Below are positions 35,769 to 45,299 of a stretch of 57,553 nucleotides of DNA, piece after piece; position 1 is the first letter of the stretch, and each line of letters begins with the position of its first letter. This DNA comes from Cytobacillus sp. NCCP-133 (lineage in GTDB: Bacteria; Bacillota; Bacilli; Bacillales; Cytobacillaceae). A program made the translations under genes and the position numbers. The notes under the pieces were generated by a model, which was given only the letters and a program-made list of their open reading frames with translations, did no database searches and was not told the DNA's origin. Location of the stretch: the NCBI RefSeq assembly GCF_026011715.1, contig NZ_BRVM01000007.1:1-57553 (forward strand). Direction: 5' to 3'.

Positions 35769-36830
35769 ATGCTTGAGAATGTATTGAAGGATCTCATTTC
35801 AATTAACAGCTCTGCCAAGGAAGGGGCAAACCGGGCAATCGAATATTGCCACCAGTGGCTGTCAGGCCATAACCTTCCTTCTGAATTGATTGAGAACAAC
35901 GGATATAAAATGGCTGTCTGTGAAATTGGAAGCGGTGATCAAACCGTCATCTTTAATGGCCATGTCGATGTTGTATCAGGAAAGGAAGAGCAATTTATTC
36001 CTGTGGAAGTTAGAGATAAAATTTATGGCCGCGGCGCAGCAGATATGAAAGCAGGTGTTGCTGCGATGATGTGCGCGGTTAAAGAGCTTCACAATAAACC
36101 AATAGGCGTGAAAATACAGCTCCAAATTGTATCAGATGAAGAAATTGGCGGGTTTAATTGTTCCGGCTATCTTGCAGAGCAGGGGTATCGCGGTGATTTT
36201 ATCATTTGTTCCGAGCCGACACAACTAGGGATCGCGCTGGAAGCAAAAGGCGTTATTAGGCTGGATATTGAAATTGAAGGTGATCCCGCTCATGGAAGCC
36301 GTCCTTGGGAGGGAATCAATGCTATAGAGAAGGCTTTTGAAGTTCATCAAAAACTGCTGAAATTGCCTTTTACAAATGAATCGTCCGACTTCTATCCATA
36401 CCCATCTATTAATCTTGCTAAAATACATGGCGGGGATGTATATAATAAAGTTCCAGAAAAATGTGTGATGTCCTATGATATCCGCTACTTGCCTACACAG
36501 AATCATGAAGATGTCATCAAACAAATTGAAGACATTACAGATGGCGAAGTAATCATCAATATGTTCAGCAAACCCCTTGTTACCGAAAGGGATAACCCCT
36601 TCATCTTAATGCTCGAACCGATCGTTGAAAAACATACGGAAGATAAAGCAGTGTTCTTTGGGCAGCACGGTTCTGCGGATACGGTCTTTTTCGCCAATTA
36701 TGGAATACCAGCTATCGAGTTTGGCCCATCCGGCTTAAACTGGCACGGTGATAAAGAATATGTTCTTCCGCATTCAGTTCATTTATATGAAAAAATGCTT
36801 ATTGACTTCGCTATGAGGTTTTCGAATTAA
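35769..36830 (+). CDS. M20-family metallopeptidase (ArgE/DapE type)
   Basis: A 353-aa cytoplasmic peptidase/deacylase. Metal and catalytic residues appear in order: FNGHVDVV (first His ligand plus Asp), GRGAADMKAG (bridging Asp), SDEEIGG (general base Glu and Glu ligand), CSEPT (ligand), and NWHGDKEYV (final His). The dimerisation domain lies between about residues 165 and 270 (PAHGSRPWEG). It could be an acetylornithine deacetylase, succinyl-diaminopimelate desuccinylase or dipeptidase; no neighbour decides. AAAAGGAGG precedes the ATG. Confidence 0.88.
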   Translation: MLENVLKDLISINSSAKEGANRAIEYCHQWLSGHNLPSELIENNGYKMAVCEIGSGDQTVIFNGHVDVVSGKEEQFIPVEVRDKIYGRGAADMKAGVAAMMCAVKELHNKPIGVKIQLQIVSDEEIGGFNCSGYLAEQGYRGDFIICSEPTQLGIALEAKGVIRLDIEIEGDPAHGSRPWEGINAIEKAFEVHQKLLKLPFTNESSDFYPYPSINLAKIHGGDVYNKVPEKCVMSYDIRYLPTQNHEDVIKQIEDITDGEVIINMFSKPLVTERDNPFILMLEPIVEKHTEDKAVFFGQHGSADTVFFANYGIPAIEFGPSGLNWHGDKEYVLPHSVHLYEKMLIDFAMRFSN

Positions 36831-36859
36831 AGGGATCCTCTTAAAGCTTAATAGATAGA

Positions 36860-36898
36860 TTAAAGGCGGGTTGAAATTGCTCAAGCCCGCCTTCTCAG
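36860..36898. terminator. hairpin between convergent M20 and ABC exporter genes
   Basis: GGCGGGTTGA and TCAAGCCCGCC pair with one bulged base. T-runs are short on both sides, so it is a moderate bidirectional terminator. Confidence 0.5.
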
Positions 36899-36924
36899 GA
36901 TGCCTGCAGCAGGTGATCCTAATC

Positions 36925-38754
36925 TCATGCATGTGCACCAACAGCAGCTTTACCATGCAGCTGATCGTAAACGCCCTCCTGCTTGAGAAGCGATTCATGC
37001 GTACCTTCTTCAATAATCCGCCCCTCTTCAAGTACAAAAATCTTATCTGCACTTTGAATCGTATTTAGGCGATGAGCTATGACGAAGCTGGTCCGGCCCT
37101 TCATCAGTTCATGCAGGGCATCCTGGATTTTCAGCTCTGTCACAGTATCAATGCTACTTGTCGCCTCATCCAAAATTAAAATGCTGGGATTAGCAAGGAA
37201 CGCCCGCGCAATGGATAACAGCTGCTTTTGCCCCTGGCTGATACTGCTTCCGTCCTGGCTTAAGACGGTTTCGTATTGCTGGGGGAGCTTCATGATAAAA
37301 GAATGGGCGTTTGCGAGCTTTGCTGCTTTCACCACTTCTTCATCTGACGCCTCCAGCCTTCCATAGCGGATATTTTCACAGACCGTACCCTTGAATAAAA
37401 AGGAGTCCTGCAAGACAAAGCCCATATTCTTCCGCAGACTTTCTTTTTTCACAAGGGAGATATCCTGGCCGTCTATTAAAATGCTTCCTGTGTCCAGCTC
37501 GTAAAAACGCGAAAGTAAATTAATCAAAGTCGTTTTCCCTGCACCAGTCGGTCCTACGAAGGCAGCCGTCTGTCCCGCTTCCACATGGAGGCTAACATTC
37601 CTAATTGTATTGCCATCCTCTTCATATGAAAATGAAACATTGCTGAACTCGACTTCCCCTCTAATGCGAGAAAGCTCCTTAAGATCCTTTTCATTCTTAA
37701 ACTCTTCCTCTTCATCCATTATGTCAAATACCCGCTCAGCACCTGCAATCGCAGACAGCAGCGTGTTAAATTGATTTGCCAGATCATTCAGCGGACGGGT
37801 AAATTGACGGGAATACTCGGTAAATATAACAATGACACCAATCGAGATCATTCCGTTTAGAGCAAAAATGCCCCCTATACCTGCAATAATGGCAAAGCTC
37901 AGGTTATTCAGTACATTCATCAGCTTCGGAATAAACCCTGAAAAGGTCTGTGCCCAAAATCCTGCCCTTCTAAGCTTTTCCCCTTTTTCATGAAAATCGG
38001 CAATAACTTTCTTCTCCTGTGAAAAGGTTTTGATGATTCGTTGTCCTGATATCGTTTCTTCAATAAAACCATTCAGTTCACCCAGATTTTTCTGCTGCTC
38101 CTTAAATAGTTTTCGTGTCCTTTTTGTAATCCATTTCATGCCCAGAAACATTAATGGAACAATAATGAGCGTGATCATCGTCAACAGCGGACTTAGCCAC
38201 AGCATCACAGAAATCGTGCCAATTAGAGTAAGCAAACTGGAGAACACCTGGATAACTGAGCTATTCAAGGTGGAGCTGACGTTCTCAATATCATTGGTAA
38301 CCCTGCTCATTAATTCTCCTTGCTGTCGTTTATCAAAGAAAGGAATCGGCAGCTTATGCAATTGCCTGAAAAGCTTAGCTCTCATTGTAAAAACAGTCTC
38401 CTGGGCAATGCCGATCATCCAATAGTTCTGGAACCAGAGCGAAAGCGAATGAAACACATAGATCACTGCCAGCCATGCCAGCAAGGTGATAAAACCATCG
38501 CTACTTTGCGTGACAATATAATCATCTATGGCCATCCCAACTAAAAATGGGCCCAGCAAAGCCAATGCGGAACTGATGAGTACCATGAAAAGAACCAGGA
38601 CCAGCAGGCTAATATTATAGGAAAGAAAGGTCCAAATCCGCTTTAAAGTTGCACCCATATCTTTTGATTTGGCCTTTTTCCCCGGTGAAACCTTTTCATC
38701 GAGCTGGAGAGGGATTTTTTTATATTGGAAAGGTCTTTTCAGCTGTTTAAGCAT
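36925..38754 (-). CDS. heterodimeric ABC exporter subunit with canonical ATPase residues
   Basis: A 609-aa half-transporter: a polar N-terminal extension of about 35 residues, six membrane helices, then the nucleotide-binding domain with Walker A GPTGAGKTT, an altered signature ISQGQKQLLSIARAF (Gln for the first Gly), Walker [13 protein letters not shown] with catalytic Glu, and switch His FVIAHRLNT. The start at 38752-38754 overlaps the stop of the partner gene by 8 nt. It resembles the B. subtilis YfiC/YheH class of multidrug exporters. It complements the partner's degenerate site. Confidence 0.9.
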   Translation of the reverse strand: MLKQLKRPFQYKKIPLQLDEKVSPGKKAKSKDMGATLKRIWTFLSYNISLLVLVLFMVLISSALALLGPFLVGMAIDDYIVTQSSDGFITLLAWLAVIYVFHSLSLWFQNYWMIGIAQETVFTMRAKLFRQLHKLPIPFFDKRQQGELMSRVTNDIENVSSTLNSSVIQVFSSLLTLIGTISVMLWLSPLLTMITLIIVPLMFLGMKWITKRTRKLFKEQQKNLGELNGFIEETISGQRIIKTFSQEKKVIADFHEKGEKLRRAGFWAQTFSGFIPKLMNVLNNLSFAIIAGIGGIFALNGMISIGVIVIFTEYSRQFTRPLNDLANQFNTLLSAIAGAERVFDIMDEEEEFKNEKDLKELSRIRGEVEFSNVSFSYEEDGNTIRNVSLHVEAGQTAAFVGPTGAGKTTLINLLSRFYELDTGSILIDGQDISLVKKESLRKNMGFVLQDSFLFKGTVCENIRYGRLEASDEEVVKAAKLANAHSFIMKLPQQYETVLSQDGSSISQGQKQLLSIARAFLANPSILILDEATSSIDTVTELKIQDALHELMKGRTSFVIAHRLNTIQSADKIFVLEEGRIIEEGTHESLLKQEGVYDQLHGKAAVGAHA

Positions 38755-40477
38755 AGTTTCTATGCTCCTCTTCTGATTGGGATTGGAAAATTCGTTTGTA
38801 TAATTCTGATGTTTTGAGCAGGCTATCATGATCGCCTTCAGCAAGCAGCTTTCCATCCTCCAGCAGCAAAATCCGGTCCGCTTCCATTGCGGTCCTAATT
38901 TTCTGCGTGATAATCAAGTTTGTGCAAGTATACTCCCTTAAAGCGCCAAGCAGCTTTGCTTCTGTTTTCATATCCAATGCGCTTGTACTGTCATCCAGCA
39001 GCAAAATCTTCGGCATTCTGACAAGAGCCCGCGCAATCGACAATCGTTGTTTTTGCCCGCCGGATAGATTAACACCCTTTTGTCCCACTCTTGTATCATA
39101 TTGCTGAGGAAGCTTCATAATGGTTTCGTGAATTTGAGCATTCACGGCAGCTGCAGTCATTTCCTCCATGGCGGCACCTTCCTTGCCCCATGATATGTTT
39201 TCTTTCACACTTCCTGTAAAAAGCAAGGCTTCCTGCGGCACGAAGCCGACCTTCCTGCGGAGGTTCTCCATTTTCATCTCACGAACATCATGCCCATCAA
39301 TTTTAACTTCTCCCCCAGTTACATCATAAAGTCGGGGAATGAGCTGGAATAAAGAGGTCTTGCCCGCTCCCGTGGCACCAAGGATGGCAACCGTTTCACC
39401 CGGATTAATAATAAAGCTGATATTTTCGAGAACTTTTTCAGACATTTCCGGATATTGAAATGAGACATTTGCGAATTCAATTTTCCCTGCATTCACTGTT
39501 AAATCTTTTCGAGAGTCGGAAAGATCCGCTAAATCAACGTCTGTTTCCAATATCTCAGTGACACGATTTGCAGAAGCACTGGCTCTCGAAAAGGCCATAA
39601 TAATCCAGGAAAAGATCGAAAAAGCAGCCGTTATCCTGGTCGCATAGTTGATAATTGCGACCACTTCTCCCACCTTCACATCCCCTGTATTGACCTGGAT
39701 GCTCCCAAACCATAGTACACCCAGAATGGAAAGGTTCATAATCAGCAGCAGCACCGGCATGGTTACTTCCATAAGCCGCAATGCTTTGACTGTTCCATCT
39801 CTAAGATCCTCATTGGTTCCTGTAAACCGTTTCACCTCATGGTTTCTGCGGACAAAGGCTTTTATTAAACGCATGCCTGACAAATTTTCCTGCATAACAC
39901 TATTTACAGCATCCAGTTTTTCCTGAACCACTTTAAACTTTGCTCCCCCTTTGCCCATCACCCAAAACAGGAAAAGAAACAGAAAAGGTGCCACTGCAGA
40001 TAAAATAAGCGCCAGTTTTGTGTTCACAACAAATGCCATCCCAAGGCCGCCGATAATTAAAAGAGGCGCTCTCATCATAATTCTAAGACTCATGAAGACT
40101 GTATTTTGCAGTTGTGTAATATCATTGGTCATCCTTGTAATTAGAGAAGAAGTCGGAAAACGATTAAAATTGGCAAAAGAGAAGGATTGCACTTTTTCAT
40201 ATAAGCTTTTTCTAACATCAAAACCGAAGCTTTGGCTAACATGGGCAGCATAGAAAGAATTGATTACGCCTGCAGCAAAAGCGGCAAAAGAAGCTCCGGC
40301 CATTAGTCCTCCCCATTTCATAACCTCCTGAAGGTCATTTTTCATAATACCGTTATCTATGATCTTTGCCATTAACAATGGCTGAATAAGCTCAACTACG
40401 AGCTCTGTCAGCATTAACAATAGAGCAACCGCTGCCGCGATCCGGTACGGCTTTATGTATGATAAAATCCTCACCAT
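38747..40477 (-). CDS. heterodimeric ABC exporter subunit with degenerate ATPase residues
   Basis: A 576-aa half-transporter (starts MVRILSYIKPYRIAAAVALL): six helices, Walker A GATGAGKTS, canonical signature [15 protein letters not shown], but Walker B KILLLDDSTSALD with Asp in place of the catalytic Glu, and Gln instead of the switch His (LIITQKIRTAM). Such losses mark the degenerate subunit of heterodimeric exporters (YfiB/YheI, LmrC, TM287 class). AGGGGG precedes the ATG. It is the first gene of the pair and is coupled to the second. Confidence 0.9.
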   Translation of the reverse strand: MVRILSYIKPYRIAAAVALLLMLTELVVELIQPLLMAKIIDNGIMKNDLQEVMKWGGLMAGASFAAFAAGVINSFYAAHVSQSFGFDVRKSLYEKVQSFSFANFNRFPTSSLITRMTNDITQLQNTVFMSLRIMMRAPLLIIGGLGMAFVVNTKLALILSAVAPFLFLFLFWVMGKGGAKFKVVQEKLDAVNSVMQENLSGMRLIKAFVRRNHEVKRFTGTNEDLRDGTVKALRLMEVTMPVLLLIMNLSILGVLWFGSIQVNTGDVKVGEVVAIINYATRITAAFSIFSWIIMAFSRASASANRVTEILETDVDLADLSDSRKDLTVNAGKIEFANVSFQYPEMSEKVLENISFIINPGETVAILGATGAGKTSLFQLIPRLYDVTGGEVKIDGHDVREMKMENLRRKVGFVPQEALLFTGSVKENISWGKEGAAMEEMTAAAVNAQIHETIMKLPQQYDTRVGQKGVNLSGGQKQRLSIARALVRMPKILLLDDSTSALDMKTEAKLLGALREYTCTNLIITQKIRTAMEADRILLLEDGKLLAEGDHDSLLKTSELYKRIFQSQSEEEHRNYA

Positions 40478-40761
40478 CCGTAGTCCCCCTAGCTGTAATT
40501 GTAAATTATAATATATGTATAAACAGGCACGAGAAATCCTTCGGTAAACTAAATATTGTAATGCTATATATATAATATCCCTTTTTACAAAATTTTTAAA
40601 TAATTTTCCTGTAAAAAATTAGAAATGGGCAGTCTCCCTTATACTTCTGTGTGAAGATGCCAAAGTTAAACAGTCTATAAAAACAGAAATTGACCTAATA
40701 AAATAAATCAACCTTTCCTTCCTTCTTGTTTAAAAAGTAACAAAGTTTGTGAAAATAGCCT
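40478..40761 (-). other. AT-rich gap upstream of the heterodimeric exporter
   Basis: About 280 bp with no gene. It includes AT-rich stretches around 40505-40580 that should hold the exporter promoter, but no clear -35/-10 pair could be fixed. Confidence 0.35.
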
Positions 40762-40786
40762 AAAAAAAGCTTGGATACACCAAGCG
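40762..40786 (-). terminator. terminator after the glycerophosphodiesterase gene
   Basis: On the minus strand GCTTGG, a 5-nt loop and CCAAGC are followed by seven T residues, directly after the stop. Confidence 0.8.
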
Positions 40787-41767
40787 TTAATTTCCTTTAT
40801 AATGGGGTGCAATTAGATCAATCCGGTTTGTCCATATTTCCCCGGAGTAGTCAGCAGGAAGCCGCCCCAAATCTGCTGGTTTATCAAAGCCTTCAGACCA
40901 GCCGCCGTCGCCTGCAACCACGATGACATTTGTGCCTGCTTTATCCATACGGTTTAAAAACTTATTAGGCCAGCCCCACATCCATTTTGCATAAGATTCA
41001 GGGATATGCAGCTGCGTATCTTTACAGGAATTAGATATATATCCTGTCCAGCCAGCTGCCAGATAGGGCAAGAGACAGCTCTTGAGGGTTGCCTTTGACA
41101 TTACGCGCATGCCAGGCATTATCTCCTGAAGCGCAGCAATAGGTTCATCTCCCCCATATACCGTTATTTCCTGCTGCCGGCTTTCCGGAAAATTTGAAAG
41201 ATATTCAGCAAGCTGTTTGCCTTCATTCGGATCATTGCTTTTGATATGGAATAAAAAATTCCCTTCCGGAAAATGCTCTATTACTTCATCAAGCGAAGGC
41301 ATAAGTCCGGTCCCTTTTCCGCGAAACGGAAAAGTTTTTCCCTTATCGGCTGTATAACCAAATCCAATGTCGAGCTGTTTCAGTTCCTCCATTGTATGTT
41401 CCCTGGTAACCCCCTGGCCATCTGTCCGGCATTCCAGTGTCCAATCATGAAAAACAGCAAACTGGCCATCTTTTGTCAGCTGAATGTCTAATTCTACTAC
41501 ATCGGCTCCGGCTTCAAAAGCTGCCTCCATGGATGGAATTGTATTTTCAATAAAAGGATGTTCAGGTTCATAAATTCGCTCTGCCGTACACGTATCCCCA
41601 GTTATTCCTTCCATATAAAAGGTCTGTGCCATTCCTCTGTGCGCCAGCAGCAATGGCTGTTCTTCTCTTTCTTTAGTAAACAATGAGCTGTTATTGGCAA
41701 ACATGAACACAGCAAGAATTAATAGAAACATGAACATTCTCTTAAAAAACTTTTTAATCTTTTTCAT
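40787..41767 (-). CDS. membrane-anchored glycerophosphodiester phosphodiesterase
   Basis: A 326-aa GDPD-family enzyme. Residues 1-10 are basic and 11-26 form a hydrophobic anchor or uncleaved signal, so the enzyme faces outward. The TIM barrel begins LLLAHRGMAQ and carries the catalytic pair ENTIPSMEAAFEAGADVVELD and FAVFHDWTL. It hydrolyses glycerophosphodiesters to an alcohol and glycerol-3-phosphate. Residues 42-75 include an inserted loop with TGDTCTAERI not usual in short GDPDs. GGAGGACAG precedes the ATG. Single gene. Confidence 0.88.
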   Translation of the reverse strand: MKKIKKFFKRMFMFLLILAVFMFANNSSLFTKEREEQPLLLAHRGMAQTFYMEGITGDTCTAERIYEPEHPFIENTIPSMEAAFEAGADVVELDIQLTKDGQFAVFHDWTLECRTDGQGVTREHTMEELKQLDIGFGYTADKGKTFPFRGKGTGLMPSLDEVIEHFPEGNFLFHIKSNDPNEGKQLAEYLSNFPESRQQEITVYGGDEPIAALQEIMPGMRVMSKATLKSCLLPYLAAGWTGYISNSCKDTQLHIPESYAKWMWGWPNKFLNRMDKAGTNVIVVAGDGGWSEGFDKPADLGRLPADYSGEIWTNRIDLIAPHYKGN

Positions 41768-41841
41768 CTGTCCTCCGATATTGTTTTCTTATCTAAATTT
41801 ATTCACGAATCGATTTTAACATAATCTTCCCTTCCTAAATA

Positions 41842-41872
41842 CAAAAGACCAAATCAGTAGATTTGGCCTTCA
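41842..41872 (-). terminator. terminator of the liv operon
   Basis: On the minus strand GGCCAAATC, a TACT loop and GATTTGGTC (one G-T pair) are followed by TTTTGTATTT. Confidence 0.75.
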
Positions 41873-41880
41873 AAAATAGA

Positions 41881-42591
41881 TTAACTTGATTTCCGTCCCA
41901 GATAGGCTTCCATAATTCTTGGATCATTCAACAGTTCATGAGCACTTCCTTCTGCTACGATTTTTCCGGTTTCCAGCACATATCCATAATCAGAAATGCG
42001 CAGAGCCTGCCTTGCATTCTGTTCTACCAGGAGAACTGTTGTACCGGCTTCGTTAATTTCTTTAATAATTTTAAAAATATCAGCCACTACAAGCGGCGCC
42101 AGCCCCATTGATGGTTCGTCAAGGAGCAGAAGCTTCGGCTTGCTGAGGATTGCTCTGGCAATGGCAAGCATTTGCTGCTGGCCGCCTGATAAAGTCCCCC
42201 CAAGCTGCTTCTGCCTTTCTTCAAGAATCGGAAACCTCCCCATTATAGCTTTAATATCCCGGTCAATCTCATTATCCTTTCGGTGATATGCACCCATTTC
42301 AAGATTTTCGAGCACCGTCATCCCGGATAGAATCTGCCGGCCTTCCGGGACAAGAGCAATTCCTTTTCTCAGAAGCTGATCAGGCCGCAGCCCCTTTACT
42401 TCCTCACCTTGAAATTCGATGCTGCCCTGCTGTGGTTTCAGGAGTCCTGAAATAGTTTTCATGGTGGTTGTTTTGCCTGCCCCGTTTGCACCCAGAATAG
42501 TAACAATGCTGCCTTCTGCTACTTCCAGACCAATGTTCTTTAGCACCTGGATCCTACCATAAAAAGCGGAAATGCCGCTTACTTTAAGCAT
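41881..42591 (-). CDS. livF: branched-chain amino acid ABC transporter ATPase LivF
   Basis: A 236-aa ATPase: MLKVSGISAFYG start, Walker A GANGAGKTT, signature LSGGQQQMLAIARAI, Walker B KLLLLDEPSMGLAP, followed by VLLVEQNARQALRISDYGYVLETG, all typical of LivF. The ATG at 42589-42591 overlaps the livG stop by 8 nt and has GAGGAGG upstream; the longer frame inside livG is not used. Last gene of the operon. Confidence 0.93.
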   Translation of the reverse strand: MLKVSGISAFYGRIQVLKNIGLEVAEGSIVTILGANGAGKTTTMKTISGLLKPQQGSIEFQGEEVKGLRPDQLLRKGIALVPEGRQILSGMTVLENLEMGAYHRKDNEIDRDIKAIMGRFPILEERQKQLGGTLSGGQQQMLAIARAILSKPKLLLLDEPSMGLAPLVVADIFKIIKEINEAGTTVLLVEQNARQALRISDYGYVLETGKIVAEGSAHELLNDPRIMEAYLGRKSS

Positions 42592-43357
42592 ACAAATCAT
42601 CCTCCTCGCTGCCGAGATAGGCTTCGATGACATCAGGATTATTCTGGATATCTGCCGGTGTGCCTTCTGCAATCTTCTTTCCGAAGTTGAGTACTGCAAT
42701 TCGATCGCATAATTTCATTACAAGAGGCATATCATGCTCGATAAGCAGTACCGTAACCCCCTGCTCTTGTATCTTTTTAATAAGATGGAAAAGTTCGCTT
42801 GTCTCTGTTTCATTCATTCCCGCAGCAGGCTCATCAAGAAGCAGAAGCTTCGGGCTGCTGGCCAATGCCCTGGCAATTTCCAATCTCCTTTGCTGGCCGT
42901 ATGCCAGGCTGTCCGAAACAACATCCGAATACCCTTTTAAACCAACAAATTGAAGCAATTCATTGGATTTGTTTCTGATTCTCTCTTCTTCCTGTCGCTG
43001 CATTTTTGTCCGAAAAACACTGCTGAATACTCCTGCTTTGCTTCGGCAGTGTTCCCCTACCATTACATTTTCCTCAGCTGTCATTTGGGGAAATAGACGA
43101 ATGTTCTGGAATGTCCTGCAGACCCCTTTTTTTGTTATCAGGTGAGGCTTCAGGCCATTAATGTTATCTCCGTTAAATAGGATTTCGCCTGAAGTCGGAA
43201 TAAACATCGAGGTAATCAAATTGAACATCGTTGTTTTACCGGCTCCATTCGGACCGATCAACCCAAAGATTTCACCCTTGTTTATGGAAAATGAGACATC
43301 AGACAGGGCACTCAGCCCGCCAAAGTTTTTACATGCTTTTTTGACTTGAAGTACCAT
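42584..43357 (-). CDS. livG: branched-chain amino acid ABC transporter ATPase LivG
   Basis: A 257-aa ATPase: Walker A GPNGAGKTT, LivG block ICRTFQNIRLFPQMT-like (GVCRTFQNIRLF), signature SLAYGQQRRLEIARAL, Walker B KLLLLDEPAAGMN, and LLIEHDMPLVMKLCDR. The AYGQQRRLEIARA signature separates LivG from LivF. AGAGGAGG lies 7 nt before the ATG, which is 29 nt inside the end of livM. Confidence 0.93.
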   Translation of the reverse strand: MVLQVKKACKNFGGLSALSDVSFSINKGEIFGLIGPNGAGKTTMFNLITSMFIPTSGEILFNGDNINGLKPHLITKKGVCRTFQNIRLFPQMTAEENVMVGEHCRSKAGVFSSVFRTKMQRQEEERIRNKSNELLQFVGLKGYSDVVSDSLAYGQQRRLEIARALASSPKLLLLDEPAAGMNETETSELFHLIKKIQEQGVTVLLIEHDMPLVMKLCDRIAVLNFGKKIAEGTPADIQNNPDVIEAYLGSEEDDLYA

Positions 43358-44306
43358 GCTTTTGCCTCCTCTTTGACGTTTTCAGCTTAATCCAGTTTAA
43401 AATATTTACATCAATAAGTCCCTGAGGACGGACAGCCATCATTATAATGATGATTAATCCGTAAATCATATAGCGATATTCGCTGATAAAACGGAGCACT
43501 TCCGGCATGACGGTCAAGAATAGCGCCCCAAATACCGGTCCCCAAATAACTTCACTGCCCCCAAAGACTGCAAAAATTAAAATTTCGACTGCACGGTGAT
43601 AAGCAAAATCAGCAGGACTTATATAAGCAAGCACGTGCGCAAACAATGTGCCGGCAAATCCTGCTACTAAAGCACCTTGTGCAAACGCAAGAACTTTATA
43701 ATAAGTAATATTGATCCCCATTGACTCCGCTGCTTTTTCATCAAGCTTTATCGCTGCAAAGGCCCGTCCGACCCTGGAACGGTTTTGCCTTCTAAAAAAC
43801 ATAATAATGCTGATGGTAATGACTAATAAGAGCAGAAAAATAGTTAAGAATACAAACTGGTTATTTTGCAGGCCGAATACCTTCGGATCAAAGCCAAAGC
43901 CTTTTAACGTTTTCAGGATTTCACGCCCCATATGTGGTATTCCTGATAAACCAACAGCCCCCTTTGTCAGCGACTCCCAGTTTACAAAAATAACACGGAT
44001 CACTTCTCCAAAGCCAAGAGTAACAATCGCCAGATAGACGCCTTGAAGCCTTAAAGTTGGAATTCCAATAATAATTCCGAATAAACCCGCCATTAAGGTT
44101 CCTGCCAGTATTCCCACAATAATCGGAAGGTCAAAATTCAGCGTCAGAAGTGCGGAAGTATAGGCGCCGATTCCCATAAACCCTGCATTGGCAAGGGACA
44201 GCTGTCCAGTTGATAGAGTTATATAAATGCTTACCCCTAAGATAATATTAATTAATATAAAGGAAGCAACCTGTAAGTGATATGGATTGATTAATTCTGC
44301 TAGCAT
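43329..44306 (-). CDS. livM: branched-chain amino acid ABC transporter permease LivM
   Basis: A 325-aa permease with about nine membrane segments. LivM-family marks include STGQLSLANAGFMGIGAYTSALL near the N-terminus and GRAFAAIKLDEKAAESMGIN, the ATPase-docking loop. RBS AAGGTGA precedes the ATG. Thirteen nt separate it from livH. It forms the pore with LivH. Confidence 0.93.
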   Translation of the reverse strand: MLAELINPYHLQVASFILINIILGVSIYITLSTGQLSLANAGFMGIGAYTSALLTLNFDLPIIVGILAGTLMAGLFGIIIGIPTLRLQGVYLAIVTLGFGEVIRVIFVNWESLTKGAVGLSGIPHMGREILKTLKGFGFDPKVFGLQNNQFVFLTIFLLLLVITISIIMFFRRQNRSRVGRAFAAIKLDEKAAESMGINITYYKVLAFAQGALVAGFAGTLFAHVLAYISPADFAYHRAVEILIFAVFGGSEVIWGPVFGALFLTVMPEVLRFISEYRYMIYGLIIIIMMAVRPQGLIDVNILNWIKLKTSKRRQKHGTSSQKSM

Positions 44307-44318
44307 GGATTCACCTTC

Positions 44319-45194
44319 TTATGCTGAAATTTTTTGGCCAAACAATCCTTGAGGCCTAATGAGAAGTATGACGATAATGGCCACAAAAGCGATTGCATCC
44401 TTGTAGCCGGAATTCCCGTAAACAACAACAAAGGTTTCTGCTAATCCAAGGATCAGCCCGCCTGCCATTGCTCCTTTGACATTCCCCATACCGCCGAGAA
44501 TAATGATGGCAAGCCCTTTCAGCCCTATGGATAATCCCATCTGCGGCGTAACAGAGTTAAATGCCATTCCGACCAGGATGCCGGCAATTCCTCCCATAGC
44601 CGATGCAATGATAACGGTCATCGTGATCGTTCTTTTTACATCAACACCAAGAAGGCTTGCCGTTTCAAGGTTTTCCGCTGTTGCCCTTAACGCCTTGCCT
44701 GCCTTTGTTTTGCCAAGCCAAAAAGAAAGTGCATACATCAGAAGTACAGAAATGATAAAAATGACAATCTGCACGAGATATACGGTAATCGATCCGATTT
44801 GGAAGCTTATTTCTGCAAATGAAGCCCTAAATGGATGATTCCCCGGACCAAAGAGATGATGGGATAGGTTTTCCAGTAAGATTGAAACACCAATTGTACT
44901 AATTAATGGCGCCAAATGTGAAACACCTTGTTTACTTCGCAGTGGCCTTAGAGCAAAGCGTTCAAGCATATACCCCATTGCAGCAGTTACCAATATGGCG
45001 GCAAGGAAAGCGAGCCAAAGCGGTCCTTTGAATGTAGCAGTCACAACAACACCGATAAAAGCGCCAAACATAAAGATCTCTCCATGCGCCATGTTAATAA
45101 TGCCAAGCACCCCAAAGACTAGTGTAAACCCAAGTGCAACGATGGCATAAATACTGCCAAGGGTAATTCCGTTTATTAATTGTTCAATTAACAC
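44319..45194 (-). CDS. livH: branched-chain amino acid ABC transporter permease LivH
   Basis: A 291-aa permease with about eight membrane segments. LivH blocks: NGITLGSIYAIVALGFTLVF, GVLGIINMAHGEIFMFGAF, KALRATAENLETASLLGVD and IILGGMGNVKGAMAGG. The start is GTG with AGGTGG 6 nt upstream. Second gene of the operon, after the binding-protein gene and its 3' hairpin. Confidence 0.93.
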   Translation of the reverse strand: MLIEQLINGITLGSIYAIVALGFTLVFGVLGIINMAHGEIFMFGAFIGVVVTATFKGPLWLAFLAAILVTAAMGYMLERFALRPLRSKQGVSHLAPLISTIGVSILLENLSHHLFGPGNHPFRASFAEISFQIGSITVYLVQIVIFIISVLLMYALSFWLGKTKAGKALRATAENLETASLLGVDVKRTITMTVIIASAMGGIAGILVGMAFNSVTPQMGLSIGLKGLAIIILGGMGNVKGAMAGGLILGLAETFVVVYGNSGYKDAIAFVAIIVILLIRPQGLFGQKISA

Positions 45195-45248
45195 GGCTAT
45201 CCACCTACTAACATTTTTTATATAAAACTTGGAATCTCAATTTTTAAA

Positions 45249-45285
45249 AGTAAAGCTCAGGCACTATTGGCGCCAGAGCTTTACT
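45249..45285 (-). terminator. intra-operon hairpin after livK
   Basis: GTAAAGCTC and GAGCTTTAC form the outer stem and GGC/GCC an inner stem, followed on the minus strand by TTTTAAAAATT. It lies between livK and livH, so partial termination would raise livK mRNA over the rest. Confidence 0.6.
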
Positions 45286-45299
45286 TGGTATTACATTTA

